Below are positions 22,202 to 30,044 of a stretch of DNA of 33,356 nt, in pieces. How positions within the stretch are numbered: the stretch's first letter is position 1; each line of letters begins with the position of its first letter. The translations under genes and the position numbers were made by a program. Location of the stretch: contig JAGHUM010000054.1 in the NCBI GenBank assembly GCA_018064855.1, positions 1-33,356 of the forward strand, written 5' to 3'. Origin of the DNA: Candidatus Physcocola equi (GTDB lineage: Bacteria > Bacteroidota > Bacteroidia > Bacteroidales > Paludibacteraceae). The notes below the pieces were generated by a model, which saw nothing but the letters and a program-made list of their open reading frames with translations, had not been told where the DNA came from and did no database searches.

Positions 22202-23392
22202 TCACATCTTTATGACTTTCTTTCTGCCCACAATATATATGCCTTTGTTTAACCCATCCAGTGCTTCGCAATGTCTGACGTTTCGTTTCAGCAGACGCCC
22301 GCTTCTGTCGTAAACGTCCACAATAGCATTCAGATCAACCGGATCTGCAACAGTGGGTCTAACCGCAGTAGTCTCTGGCATAAAGAAAGACAGGGAAACA
22401 TCGTTGACTACATTAATTGAGAACCCTTCAATCAAAAGATATTCACGGTTGTCCCATATTACAGAGGAATGATCTTCAATGAGGAAATCGTTCAAGGTTA
22501 ACGTTTCTCCCTTTGCGACTTTAAATTGAGTTGTTTCATTCCTCTCTATTAAAAATACCGACACGGTAAACGAGTCACCAACGGCATCTTCAAGTTCAAT
22601 TGTATCTGTAACTACAGTGGCAACGAAATTCAAGTATTCAACAGAGTCGCACTTTATCGTAAGTTCCTCTTCCAGATTATCAAGTTTCCTGCCATTTGCT
22701 GTTATTGGAGAGACAACTAGGGTGTCTCCGTATTCCAATTCAGTTCTGAGAAAAGTTTTGTAAGATCTTGCCTCCCCTGTTCTCTTGTTTGTCACCACAA
22801 TGGAATCATTTATGTCTGAATACTCTTTCAACACCTTGTTGCCATAGATATAAATGTACTCATTCACAAAAAAATTGACGTATTTTGTCTCTTTATATCT
22901 GGTAAAATAGGCTGTAAGCGTGTCGTTTTCAGAGACATCATCGATATTGAACGCATCTCTTCCTTTTTGGTCAACCCAACGTTCAAAAGACCATCCTGGC
23001 AAACATGTCACATTGTCGTGACCCAATTGTTCATTTTTATAATAAAGCACCTTCGACTCCGTAATGACCCCCTTGGTTGAATCGGAAGTCAGAAAGAACG
23101 GTTCATAGCTTGGCAAAACTTCGAAATGAGCGATGAGTGTGTCGTTTCCTTCAGCAATTTCTGTAGAGAGACCATTCACCGAAGACCATTCTGTAAATTT
23201 GTAACCTCTTTTCGGATAAGCATTTTTTACGATTGGTTGATCATCACGTACGGTAAGACTGCCAGAAACAGTACCCATGCTTTCGTCTTCCGATACAAGA
23301 ACGATGGAGTAATACACGTTTTCGCCTGTCTTCGCAAAAATCGACGATGCACAAAATAGCAATAAAGATAATGATAGAATTAGTTTTTTCAT
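22202..23392 (-). CDS. Secreted repeat protein with InlB/Flg_new-like repeats and short sorting-like tail
   Basis: A 396-residue exported protein. The signal peptide is MKKLILSLSLLLFCASSIFA. Two repeats of the Listeria-Bacteroides (InlB B / Flg_new) type are suggested by AYPKRGYKFTEWS-NDTLIAHF and CLPGWSFERWVDQKG-NDTLTAYF. Acidic beta-rich domains follow (DDSIVVTNKRTGEARSY; EDAVGDSFTVSVFLIE). The C-terminus AIVDVYDRSGRLLKRNVRHC-LNKGIYIVGRKKVIKM resembles a shortened type A T9SS domain, so the protein is probably secreted or surface-attached by type IX secretion. Specific function unknown. Its own -7 element and the shared terminator make it monocistronic. Confidence 0.65.
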   Translation of the reverse strand: MKKLILSLSLLLFCASSIFAKTGENVYYSIVLVSEDESMGTVSGSLTVRDDQPIVKNAYPKRGYKFTEWSSVNGLSTEIAEGNDTLIAHFEVLPSYEPFFLTSDSTKGVITESKVLYYKNEQLGHDNVTCLPGWSFERWVDQKGRDAFNIDDVSENDTLTAYFTRYKETKYVNFFVNEYIYIYGNKVLKEYSDINDSIVVTNKRTGEARSYKTFLRTELEYGDTLVVSPITANGRKLDNLEEELTIKCDSVEYLNFVATVVTDTIELEDAVGDSFTVSVFLIERNETTQFKVAKGETLTLNDFLIEDHSSVIWDNREYLLIEGFSINVVNDVSLSFFMPETTAVRPTVADPVDLNAIVDVYDRSGRLLKRNVRHCEALDGLNKGIYIVGRKKVIKM

Positions 23393-23420
23393 ATAGTTGT
23401 TACTTTTTTATTAAACAACA

Positions 23421-23428
23421 CAAAGGTA
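23421..23428 (-). promoter_or_regulatory. -7 element of the InlB-like repeat protein gene
   Basis: On the - strand TACCTTTG, a TAnnTTTG match about 30 bases before the ATG. A TTTG lies 14 bases upstream, shorter than the usual spacing. Confidence 0.4.
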
Positions 23429-23480
23429 ATACAATACTTTTTCAAAATAATGTTTCAACGGGAAAAATTCATCCCCAATC

Positions 23481-23518
23481 AAAAAAAAGCTGAACCCCGT
23501 TATCAGGATTCAGCTTTT
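23481..23518 (-). terminator. Terminator of argD
   Basis: On the - strand AAAAGCTGAATCC pairs with GGGTTCAGCTTTT (one wobble), then a run of T. It lies 24 bases after the argD stop. Confidence 0.8.
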
Positions 23519-23541
23519 GATGTCATCTTGAAATGAGAGAA

Positions 23542-24666
23542 TCACTTCAGCACTTTCTGAAATCTTTCCAGGAAGTCGCTTGCCTGTGCCTTTGTCAAGC
23601 AAAGAGGTGGAAGCAAACGGATGGTGTATTGACCAGCCACGCCGGTAAACACTTTCTGCTCGTAGAGCAAGTTGGAACGGATTTCCTTGATTGGTTGTTC
23701 AAATTCCATGCCAATCATCAAACCACGTCCGCGCACTTCTTTGATGCCCTTGAAACCTTTCAGTTCGCTGAGCAGATAAGCACCCACTTCGGCTGCGTTT
23801 TCCACCAGTTTCTCTTCGTTCATGATATTGAGCACCGAGATGGCAGCCGCACATGCCAAGTGATTGCCCCCGAAAGTTGTTCCCAACTGACCTGCAACAG
23901 CCTTAAATATAGGAGAAACGAGCAAACCACTCATTGGAAGACCGTTGCCAATACCTTTTGCCACACAAATCAGATCTGGCTTGATGCCTGCATACTGGTG
24001 AGCGAAGAACTTACCGCTACGTCCATAACCCGACTGAATCTCATCGAGGATAAGAACAGTGCCAGTCTTTGTGCATTCTTCTCTCAAGTCGCGCATAAAC
24101 TGGTCTTGTGGCACCTGAATACCACCCACGCCCTGAATGCCTTCGATGATAACCGATGAATATTCGCCTGTTGCAAGTTCCTTGCGAACGGCTTCAATAT
24201 CGTTCAAATCAACAAACGCCACATCAAAGCCCATATAAGCGGCAGGGCTGTAGTTCGGATTGTCGGTCACACGGGCAGCAGCTGTTGTTCTGCCATGAAA
24301 CGATTTGTGGAATGCAAGCACCTTCTTTCTGCCGTTGTGGAACGAAGCCAACTTGATGGCGTTTTCGTTTGACTCGGCGCCCGAGTTCACCAAAAACAGG
24401 CTGTAATCCTCATACCCGCAAGTCTTGCCGAGCAAGTGCGACAAATCGTCTTGCAAAGTGTTGATGACCGAGTTGCTGTAGAAACCCAGTTTAGCCACCT
24501 GGTCGCTGATTGCTTTTACATATGCCGGATGTGCATGGCCCACTGAAATCACAGCATGACCTCCATAAAGGTCGAGGTATTCCTGGCCTTTGTCGTCATA
24601 CACATAACATCCTTTACCCTTTACTACGTTTACTTGGAAACGTGGATATACGTCAAAAAACTCCAT
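23542..24666 (-). CDS. argD: N-acyl-ornithine aminotransferase ArgD
   Basis: PLP enzyme of class III aminotransferases, 374 residues, that transaminates N-acyl-glutamate semialdehyde to N-acyl-ornithine in arginine synthesis. Visible are the PLP phosphate-binding NSGAESNENAIKLA, LILDEIQSGYGRSG with the pyridine-binding Asp, and the Schiff-base Lys237 in CVAKGIGNGLPM. In Bacteroides the pathway uses N-succinyl rather than N-acetyl intermediates, so the acyl group here is uncertain. It follows argC with a 22-base gap in the same direction, so the two are one transcript, closed by the terminator at 23481-23518. Confidence 0.93.
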   Translation of the reverse strand: MEFFDVYPRFQVNVVKGKGCYVYDDKGQEYLDLYGGHAVISVGHAHPAYVKAISDQVAKLGFYSNSVINTLQDDLSHLLGKTCGYEDYSLFLVNSGAESNENAIKLASFHNGRKKVLAFHKSFHGRTTAAARVTDNPNYSPAAYMGFDVAFVDLNDIEAVRKELATGEYSSVIIEGIQGVGGIQVPQDQFMRDLREECTKTGTVLILDEIQSGYGRSGKFFAHQYAGIKPDLICVAKGIGNGLPMSGLLVSPIFKAVAGQLGTTFGGNHLACAAAISVLNIMNEEKLVENAAEVGAYLLSELKGFKGIKEVRGRGLMIGMEFEQPIKEIRSNLLYEQKVFTGVAGQYTIRLLPPLCLTKAQASDFLERFQKVLK

Positions 24667-24688
24667 GATTTTCTTTTTTGAATTTAAA

Positions 24689-25663
24689 TTAGAATGCGCT
24701 GCTCTTGAGTCTCAAACCTGCCATCTCGTCGATGCCAAACATGATATTCATGTTCTGAACAGCCTGACCGCTTGCGCCTTTCAAAAGGTTGTCGATTGTT
24801 GCGGTGATCAGCAACTTCTTGCCAAATTTCTCCACATGCACAAGTGCTTTATTGGTATTCACCACCTGCTTCATGTCGATAGGAGCATCGGAATAGTGCG
24901 TAAACGCTGCGTTTGCGTAAAACTCCTTATATGCAGCCACCACTTTGTCGAGGTCGAGGTCTTCGCTCACTTTCACAACCTCTGTGCAGAAGATGCCACG
25001 AGGGAAGTTGCCACGGTAAGGAAGGAAATCAATCTCCACATTGAAATCGCCCTGGAGTTGCTTCAAGCTCTGCTTGATTTCTGGGACATGCTGGTGCTGG
25101 AATGGTTTGTAGATAGAGAGGTTGTTGTCTCTCCAGCTGAAATGCGAAGTAGGGCCTGGCTTGACACCCGCGCCGGTGCTGCCGGTGATGGCATTCACAT
25201 TCACATCCTCCTTCAGCAAGCCAAGTTTAGCAAGCGGAAGCAAACCAAGCTGGATACAAGTGGCGAAACAACCAGGATTGGCAACGTGGTTGGCTTTGCC
25301 AATAGCGTCTTTGTTGATTTCAGGCAGACCATAGACATAGTCGTGTTCGGGAGCTGCGATACGGAAATCCTGTGCCAGATCGACAATCTTCACACGGCTT
25401 GGCACATCGTGGGTTGAAAGAAACTCACGGCTCTTGCCATGACCGAAACAGAAGAAGATGACATCCACTTCATCGAAAGGCAACTGGTCGGTAAACTCCA
25501 TGTCGGTTTCACCAATGAGGCCTTCATGCACACTGGTAAACTTGTTTCCTGCGTTACTTTCACTGTTTACAAACTTGATTTCCACCTGTGGATGGTTCAA
25601 AAGGATGCGGATCAATTCTCCAGCAGTATAGCCGGCTCCGCCGATAATGCCAACGCGTATCAT
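24689..25663 (-). CDS. argC: N-acetyl-gamma-glutamyl-phosphate reductase ArgC
   Basis: NADPH-dependent reductase of about 325 residues. The start at 25663 (MIRVGIIGGAGYTAGEL) places the Rossmann glycine motif at residues 7-14. Upstream in-frame codons to 25738 do not fit the family. The catalytic Cys132 sits in VANPGCFATC. The region LPYRGNFPRGIFCTE and the C-terminal GQAVQNMNIMFG are typical. It leads argD by 22 bases. A terminator for argG and a TATATTTG element lie just upstream, so argC-argD can be transcribed apart from argR-argG. Confidence 0.95.
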   Translation of the reverse strand: MIRVGIIGGAGYTAGELIRILLNHPQVEIKFVNSESNAGNKFTSVHEGLIGETDMEFTDQLPFDEVDVIFFCFGHGKSREFLSTHDVPSRVKIVDLAQDFRIAAPEHDYVYGLPEINKDAIGKANHVANPGCFATCIQLGLLPLAKLGLLKEDVNVNAITGSTGAGVKPGPTSHFSWRDNNLSIYKPFQHQHVPEIKQSLKQLQGDFNVEIDFLPYRGNFPRGIFCTEVVKVSEDLDLDKVVAAYKEFYANAAFTHYSDAPIDMKQVVNTNKALVHVEKFGKKLLITATIDNLLKGASGQAVQNMNIMFGIDEMAGLRLKSSAF

Positions 25664-25697
25664 AAATGAAAAACTTTTTTGCGGATAAATAATTATG

Positions 25698-25705
25698 CAA
25701 ATATA
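25698..25705 (-). promoter_or_regulatory. Possible -7 element of argC
   Basis: On the - strand TATATTTG, 34 bases before the argC ATG and immediately after the T run of the argG terminator. No clear -33 element. Confidence 0.4.
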
Positions 25706-25706
25706 A

Positions 25707-25745
25707 CTAAAAAACGGGTAACCGAATTGCATCGGCACCCGTTTT
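25707..25745 (-). terminator. Terminator between argG and argC
   Basis: On the - strand AAAACGGGT-GCCGA, loop TGCAAT, TCGG-ACCCGTTTT, then six T. A long stem with one mismatch. It separates argR/GNAT/argG from argC/argD or reduces read-through. Confidence 0.8.
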
Positions 25746-25780
25746 GTTATGCAGTTAATCTTCTTGGAAGAATAAGCTTG

Positions 25781-26992
25781 TTAGATGTCTTTGCTTTCGT
25801 CTTTGTGGTTGGTGTAATACACACGAAGCGGAGTGGAAGTAACCTTGATAAAGCCTTTTGCATCTTCCGCTGTCCAGCCCTTTGAAACCTCACCGTATTC
25901 GCCAAACTTGGTCTTTACCAAGTCGTCTGGAGAATCTACGCCGATAGTGCTGAATGAGTGTGGGCGGAGTTCCAAAGTGACAGTACCGTTGACATTGCGC
26001 TGGCTGCTTTCGAGCATAGCCTCGATGTCGCGCATCACTGGTTCCAAATACTGGCTTTCGTGGAGGAACATGCCATACCAGTTGGCAACCTGGTCTTTCC
26101 AATACTGCTGCCATTTGCTGAGGGTGTATTTTTCGAGGAACTTGTGCGCGCCGATGATGAGCATAGGAGCAGCGGCTTCGAAACCCACACGGCCCTTGAT
26201 ACCGATAATGGTGTCGCCAACGTGCATATCACGACCGATACCGTAAGCGGCACCGATTTCTTCCACTTTCTGGATAGCCTTGATTTTGTCGTCAAACTTC
26301 TCACCGTTCACGCCGCAGATCTCACCGTTCTTAAATTCGATGGCAAGCACTTCGCTGCCCTGCTTGGTGATCTGCTTGAGGTATGCGGTTTCAGGCAAAC
26401 CCTGCTTTGAGTCGAGGATTTCGCCGCCACAGATGGAAGTACCCCAGATACCTACATTGTAAGAGTATTTGAGCTTGGTCCAGTCAGCAGGGAAACCGTG
26501 TTCGTTGAGGTAGTTGATTTCATATTCACGAGTAAGGTTCTGGTCGCGGGTGAGGGTGATGATTTCCACACCTGGTGCCATAACCAAGAAAGTCATGTCG
26601 AAACGCACCTGGTCGTTACCAGCGCCTGTTGAACCGTGCGCGATAGCGTCAGCCTTGATTTCGTTGGCATAGCGTGCGATAGCCATACCCTGGAAAATAC
26701 GTTCAGAAGACACAGAGATAGGATAAGTGCCATTGCGGAGGACGTTACCCCAAACCATGTATTTCAAACTCTTGTCGTAGTATTCCTTAGTCACATCAAG
26801 TGTGACATATTGTTTGGCGCCGAGTTTATAGGCGTTTTCTTCATTCTTCTTCAGCTGTTCTGCGCTGAAACCACCAGTGTTGGCGCAAGCAGCATATACT
26901 TCGTATCCTTTTTCCTTAGCAAGATACATCACAGTAAACGATGTGTCCAAACCGCCGCTAAATGCGACTACTACTTTCTTCTTCTGTTCCAT
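25781..26992 (-). CDS. argG: Argininosuccinate synthase ArgG
   Basis: ATP-dependent ligase of 403 residues that joins citrulline and aspartate. The PP-loop VAFSGGLDTSFTVMYL lies at residues 9-24. AHGSTGAGNDQVRFD holds the citrulline/aspartate-binding segment, and GRDMHVGDTIIGIKGR the C-terminal core. The length is normal. It follows the GNAT gene by 56 bases and belongs to the arg cluster. The next arg genes lie beyond a terminator. argF, argB and argH are not in the window. Confidence 0.95.
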   Translation of the reverse strand: MEQKKKVVVAFSGGLDTSFTVMYLAKEKGYEVYAACANTGGFSAEQLKKNEENAYKLGAKQYVTLDVTKEYYDKSLKYMVWGNVLRNGTYPISVSSERIFQGMAIARYANEIKADAIAHGSTGAGNDQVRFDMTFLVMAPGVEIITLTRDQNLTREYEINYLNEHGFPADWTKLKYSYNVGIWGTSICGGEILDSKQGLPETAYLKQITKQGSEVLAIEFKNGEICGVNGEKFDDKIKAIQKVEEIGAAYGIGRDMHVGDTIIGIKGRVGFEAAAPMLIIGAHKFLEKYTLSKWQQYWKDQVANWYGMFLHESQYLEPVMRDIEAMLESSQRNVNGTVTLELRPHSFSTIGVDSPDDLVKTKFGEYGEVSKGWTAEDAKGFIKVTSTPLRVYYTNHKDESKDI

Positions 26993-27048
26993 TTTTATGT
27001 AGTATGATTTTTTTCTGAATAAAATAATTTCTGTTAGAAAATGGCCAA

Positions 27049-27714
27049 TTAGTGCGCATCGTCACCTTCCATGTTGTCTTCCGCAGGGAATCCGTTAGGG
27101 AAACGGTCGTGCACCACTTTCTCCACATTGGCGAGGTCGTCTTTCAGTTCTTCATTGGCAGTGTCAACACTGCGCTTGCGTTCAGGATCGAAGAGCATAC
27201 CTGTGCAGATGCAGTAGCGGCGTTCGGTGCGCACCAGCACATCGTGGTTGATGCAGCCTTCACAGCCTCTCCAGAATGTCTCATCGTCGGTAAGTTGGGC
27301 GAAAGTCACAGGGGTGTAGCCCATGTCGGTATTGAGTTTCATCACAGCAGCGCCCGAAGTAAGGCTGAAGATTTTCGCCTGAGGCCAGCGCATACGCGCC
27401 AAAGTGAAGGTCACGTGCTTGATGCGACGCGCCAAGCCGTGTCCACGGTAACTTTCCGGTACAATCATGCCCGAAGTGGTCACATAGTGCTTGCCGCCCC
27501 ATGTTTCAATATAACTGAATCCTGCAAATTTGTCACCATCTAACGCAATAACCGCCTTGCCTTTACGCATCAGGTTCTCCACATACTTGGGATTACGCTT
27601 TGCAATACCAGTACCACGCACCTTCGCAGCTGCGCTGATCGTCTCCAAAATTTCGTCGATGTAGTGGATGTGGCTCTCGTCGGCGATTAAAATTTTAATA
27701 TCGTCCTTAACCAT
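27049..27714 (-). CDS. GNAT acyltransferase, probable N-acylglutamate synthase of the arg cluster
   Basis: A 221-residue GNAT-fold protein. The acyl-CoA pyrophosphate-binding motif is RGHGLARRI (residues 90-98). After the fold comes a Cys-bearing segment, C-x2-C at 151/154 and C-x-C at 168/170 (RGCEGCINHDVLVRTERRYCICTGM region), which could bind a metal. The protein has no amino-acid-kinase domain, unlike classical ArgA. Position between argR and argG implies the first step, acylation of glutamate, otherwise unassigned here. I recall that Bacteroides homologues in the same place have been proposed as the missing N-acyl(succinyl)glutamate synthase; this is memory, not a database result. Acyl donor unknown. 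Confidence 0.7.
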   Translation of the reverse strand: MVKDDIKILIADESHIHYIDEILETISAAAKVRGTGIAKRNPKYVENLMRKGKAVIALDGDKFAGFSYIETWGGKHYVTTSGMIVPESYRGHGLARRIKHVTFTLARMRWPQAKIFSLTSGAAVMKLNTDMGYTPVTFAQLTDDETFWRGCEGCINHDVLVRTERRYCICTGMLFDPERKRSVDTANEELKDDLANVEKVVHDRFPNGFPAEDNMEGDDAH

Positions 27715-27770
27715 TTTCTTCTTAGAAAATAATGTTCAGTGTAGTAATATATTGTTTCTTATTCTGTTGC

Positions 27771-28241
27771 TTAATGTTGGTTGGCTCTCAAGGTCGGCAC
27801 AAAACGGGAAAGAGATTCAAAAACCTCATCCTTGGAAATGCCTTCCTTAATCACTCCGATGATAGTGTCTTCTCCTGCCACCGTACCCAAAATGATGTCC
27901 GGTATTCGTTCATCTATTTCGTAGGCAAGGCTGCTTGCATACCCAGATCGCGTGTGAATCACGACATTGTTGCCAGAGAAATCGACAGTGGTCACGTTGT
28001 TTGACAGATAAACACTGTGATCTTCGGTTGCTTTCACCTCGGTTGGCAGACGGTAGATATACTCACCACTCACATCCGGGGTTTTTGCGACTTTCATTTG
28101 TTTAAGGTCACGGCTGAGCGTTGCCTGCGTCAGTTGAAATCCACGTTCGGCAAGCATTCGGAGCAGGTCGTCCTGACAACTGACTGTCGTGGTGGAAATA
28201 ATTTCCTTGATCGTTGCAAATCGCTTAATCTTATTCTTCAC
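27771..28241 (-). CDS. argR: Arginine repressor ArgR
   Basis: Hexameric arginine-responsive regulator. The N-terminal winged helix includes LTQATLSRDLKQMKVAK, the ArgR DNA-recognition signature. The C-terminal oligomerisation/arginine-binding domain ends with GTVAGEDTIIGV. No ATG is available: the frame opens with TTG at 28247 and GTG at 28241. GTG gives MKNKIKRFATIKEII, the best match to family N-termini, so I use it. Length is about 156 residues. It heads the arginine gene cluster and its upstream region holds ArgR-box-like dyads that overlap the promoter. Confidence 0.93.
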   Translation of the reverse strand: MKNKIKRFATIKEIISTTTVSCQDDLLRMLAERGFQLTQATLSRDLKQMKVAKTPDVSGEYIYRLPTEVKATEDHSVYLSNNVTTVDFSGNNVVIHTRSGYASSLAYEIDERIPDIILGTVAGEDTIIGVIKEGISKDEVFESLSRFVPTLRANQH

Positions 28242-28311
28242 TCTCAAAGTTTTTCGTGGTTACTACTTACGGATAAACCTGCCTTTTAGCATATTTATTC
28301 GTATTTATACG

Positions 28312-28385
28312 CAAAGTTATTCAATATTTTGAATATTCGCAGTTTTTTTGCAGTATTTTTTGAATACTATGAATAAATATTGAAT
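28312..28385 (-). promoter_or_regulatory. argR promoter with ArgR-box-like sites
   Basis: On the - strand TAACTTTG (28312-28319) fits TAnnTTTG. It is followed upstream by ATTCAATATTTTGAAT (28319-28334 on +), a 6-bp dyad with 4-base spacer. A TGAAT half-site series occurs at 28361, 28370 and 28381, and TGAATAAATATTGA resembles the ArgR box TGAATwwwwATTCA. Binding there would block the -7/-33 region, so argR and the arg genes should be repressed by arginine. Confidence 0.6.
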
Positions 28386-28482
28386 ATCCTTTATTTATAC
28401 CATTACAAAAAGTATGCCGAAATGAATTTTCTTGCAAATCGTGTGAGTTTCTGAATATATATGCGGTTATTTGCACCATTTA

Positions 28483-29013
28483 TCAATGTAGTCCACCGAA
28501 ATTCGAGATAAAATCGGATATGCCGCTCCACCATTCTCCGCCAATGCGGAAGAGGGTCCAAACGCCCAAACCGATCTTGATCAATGTGGTCAAAATAAAG
28601 CCGATCAGGTTGCCAACGCCAGACTTCAAAGCCGCACCGAACTCTTTATCGTGCACCATCATCTCACCCAGCACAGCACCGACAAAGGGATAAATAATCA
28701 CCCCCAAGCCAAATGTGGGAATCGGTATGAAGAAGCCACCAATCAGTCCGATAATGGAGCCCCACATACCCGCTTTTGTTCCGCCAAACCATTTGGTGGT
28801 GAGAATCGGCACGAAAAAATCGGCCACAAATGTGAATGCGACCAGTGCGATATACACCCAAAGTTCGGAAGTGGTTACAGACGCATCAGCAAAATAGCGC
28901 GCCAACAGCAACGCCACCAGGTAAAGCGGAGAGCCTGGCAGACCTGGTATGATGCTGCCGACCAAGCCGATCAATACCAAAACAATACACAATGTTAAAA
29001 CGACTGAACTCAT
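28483..29013 (-). CDS. DUF456-family inner-membrane protein
   Basis: A 176-residue protein that is mostly hydrophobic, with about five membrane segments (VVLTLCIVLVLIGLVGSI, LVALLLARYF, YIALVAFTFVADFFVPIL, GSIIGLIGGFFIPIP, LIGFILTTLIKIGLGVW). The pattern G-x-I-x-P-x-L-P-G-x-P near residue 20 and KWFGGTKAGMWGSIIG are typical of DUF456. Function unknown. It follows serA at a gap of 97 bases on the same strand, with a strong hairpin between, and precedes the argR promoter region. Confidence 0.8.
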   Translation of the reverse strand: MSSVVLTLCIVLVLIGLVGSIIPGLPGSPLYLVALLLARYFADASVTTSELWVYIALVAFTFVADFFVPILTTKWFGGTKAGMWGSIIGLIGGFFIPIPTFGLGVIIYPFVGAVLGEMMVHDKEFGAALKSGVGNLIGFILTTLIKIGLGVWTLFRIGGEWWSGISDFISNFGGLH

Positions 29014-29036
29014 GCTTTCTTTTTATTATAAACAAA

Positions 29037-29070
29037 GTCCCCCAAGTGAACTTGCGCTCTCTTGGGGGAC
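29037..29070 (-). terminator. Strong hairpin between serA and the DUF456 gene
   Basis: GTCCCCCAAG (29037-29046) and CTTGGGGGAC (29061-29070) form a perfect GC-rich 10-bp stem with a 14-base loop. On the - strand only TTTG follows, and the long T run precedes it. It may be the terminator of serC-serA or a leader structure 24 bases before the DUF456 start. Confidence 0.45.
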
Positions 29071-29110
29071 CCAAAAAAAACAAACGTATGGGTATATACT
29101 TCTTTGACGA

Positions 29111-30031
29111 TTATTTGTTCACCTGGAATTTGGTGATACCGTCTTTGATGAAGCCAATGATTTGGTTGGCTGCTGCAACACCTGCGTTAGTGTTGGCTTC
29201 AGCAGTCTGAGCACCCATCTTCTTAGGAGTTGAGAAGTAGCGGCCTTCAAACTTCTTGAAGTCAGCATCTGCATCTGGCATGATGTCGGTGAGATACTTG
29301 AGGTCGGTACGTTCTTCCATCAACTTGAGAAGTTCAGGTTCGTTGATGACTTCCTTGCGGGCTGTGTTCACCAAGATACCACCCTTCTTCATCTGACCTA
29401 CCATAGCGTAGTTGATGCTCTGCTTTGTTTCAGCAGTTGCAGGGATGTGGAGAGAAACCACGTCACAAGTCTTGAAAAGTTCGTTCTGGTTGTCAACAGC
29501 CTTAACGCCGGCAGCCTCAATTGCTTCCTTAGGGCAGAATGCGTCGTAAGCGTAAACTTCCATGCCGAAGCCCTTTGCCACACGAGCCACGTTGCGACCA
29601 ACGTTACCGAAAGCGAGGATACCAAGCTTCTTGCCCATGAGTTCTGAACCAGACTTACCGTTGAAGAAGTTACGAACACCGAAAACGAGCATACCGAATA
29701 CCAATTCAGCAACTGCGTTGGCGTTCTGACCAGGAGTGTTCATTACAACCACCTTGTGGGCAGTAGCAGCTTCAAGGTCAACATTGTCGTAACCAGCACC
29801 TGCGCGAACAACGATTTTGAGGTTCTTGGCAGCGTCCATTACTTCTGCATCGATTTTATCGCTGCGGATGATGATAGCGTCAACATCAGCAACTGCAGAA
29901 AGCAACTGGCTCTTTTCTGTATATTTTTCAAGTCTTGCCACTTCGAATCCGGCACCTTTCAAGATACCTTCGATCTGGTCTGCCGCAGCCGCGTTGAACG
30001 GCTTTTCAGTGGCGATGAGTACTTTTGTCAT
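29111..30031 (-). CDS. serA: D-3-phosphoglycerate dehydrogenase, short form
   Basis: Oxidises 3-phosphoglycerate at the entry of serine synthesis. At 306 residues it lacks the C-terminal ACT domain, so serine feedback through that domain is absent. The NAD fold has GILAFGNVGRNVARVAKG (from about 137) and the catalytic Arg225 in VNTARKEVINE. Where 2-hydroxyacid dehydrogenases normally have the catalytic His (PHxG), the sequence is STPKKMGAQTAEAN (Pro269, Lys270, Lys271). It follows serC by 13 bases and is surely co-transcribed. I recall that Bacteroides homologues show the same STPKKMG, so this is a lineage variant and not decay. Confidence 0.9.
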   Translation of the reverse strand: MTKVLIATEKPFNAAAADQIEGILKGAGFEVARLEKYTEKSQLLSAVADVDAIIIRSDKIDAEVMDAAKNLKIVVRAGAGYDNVDLEAATAHKVVVMNTPGQNANAVAELVFGMLVFGVRNFFNGKSGSELMGKKLGILAFGNVGRNVARVAKGFGMEVYAYDAFCPKEAIEAAGVKAVDNQNELFKTCDVVSLHIPATAETKQSINYAMVGQMKKGGILVNTARKEVINEPELLKLMEERTDLKYLTDIMPDADADFKKFEGRYFSTPKKMGAQTAEANTNAGVAAANQIIGFIKDGITKFQVNK

Positions 30032-30044
30032 TTTCGTCTAAAAT

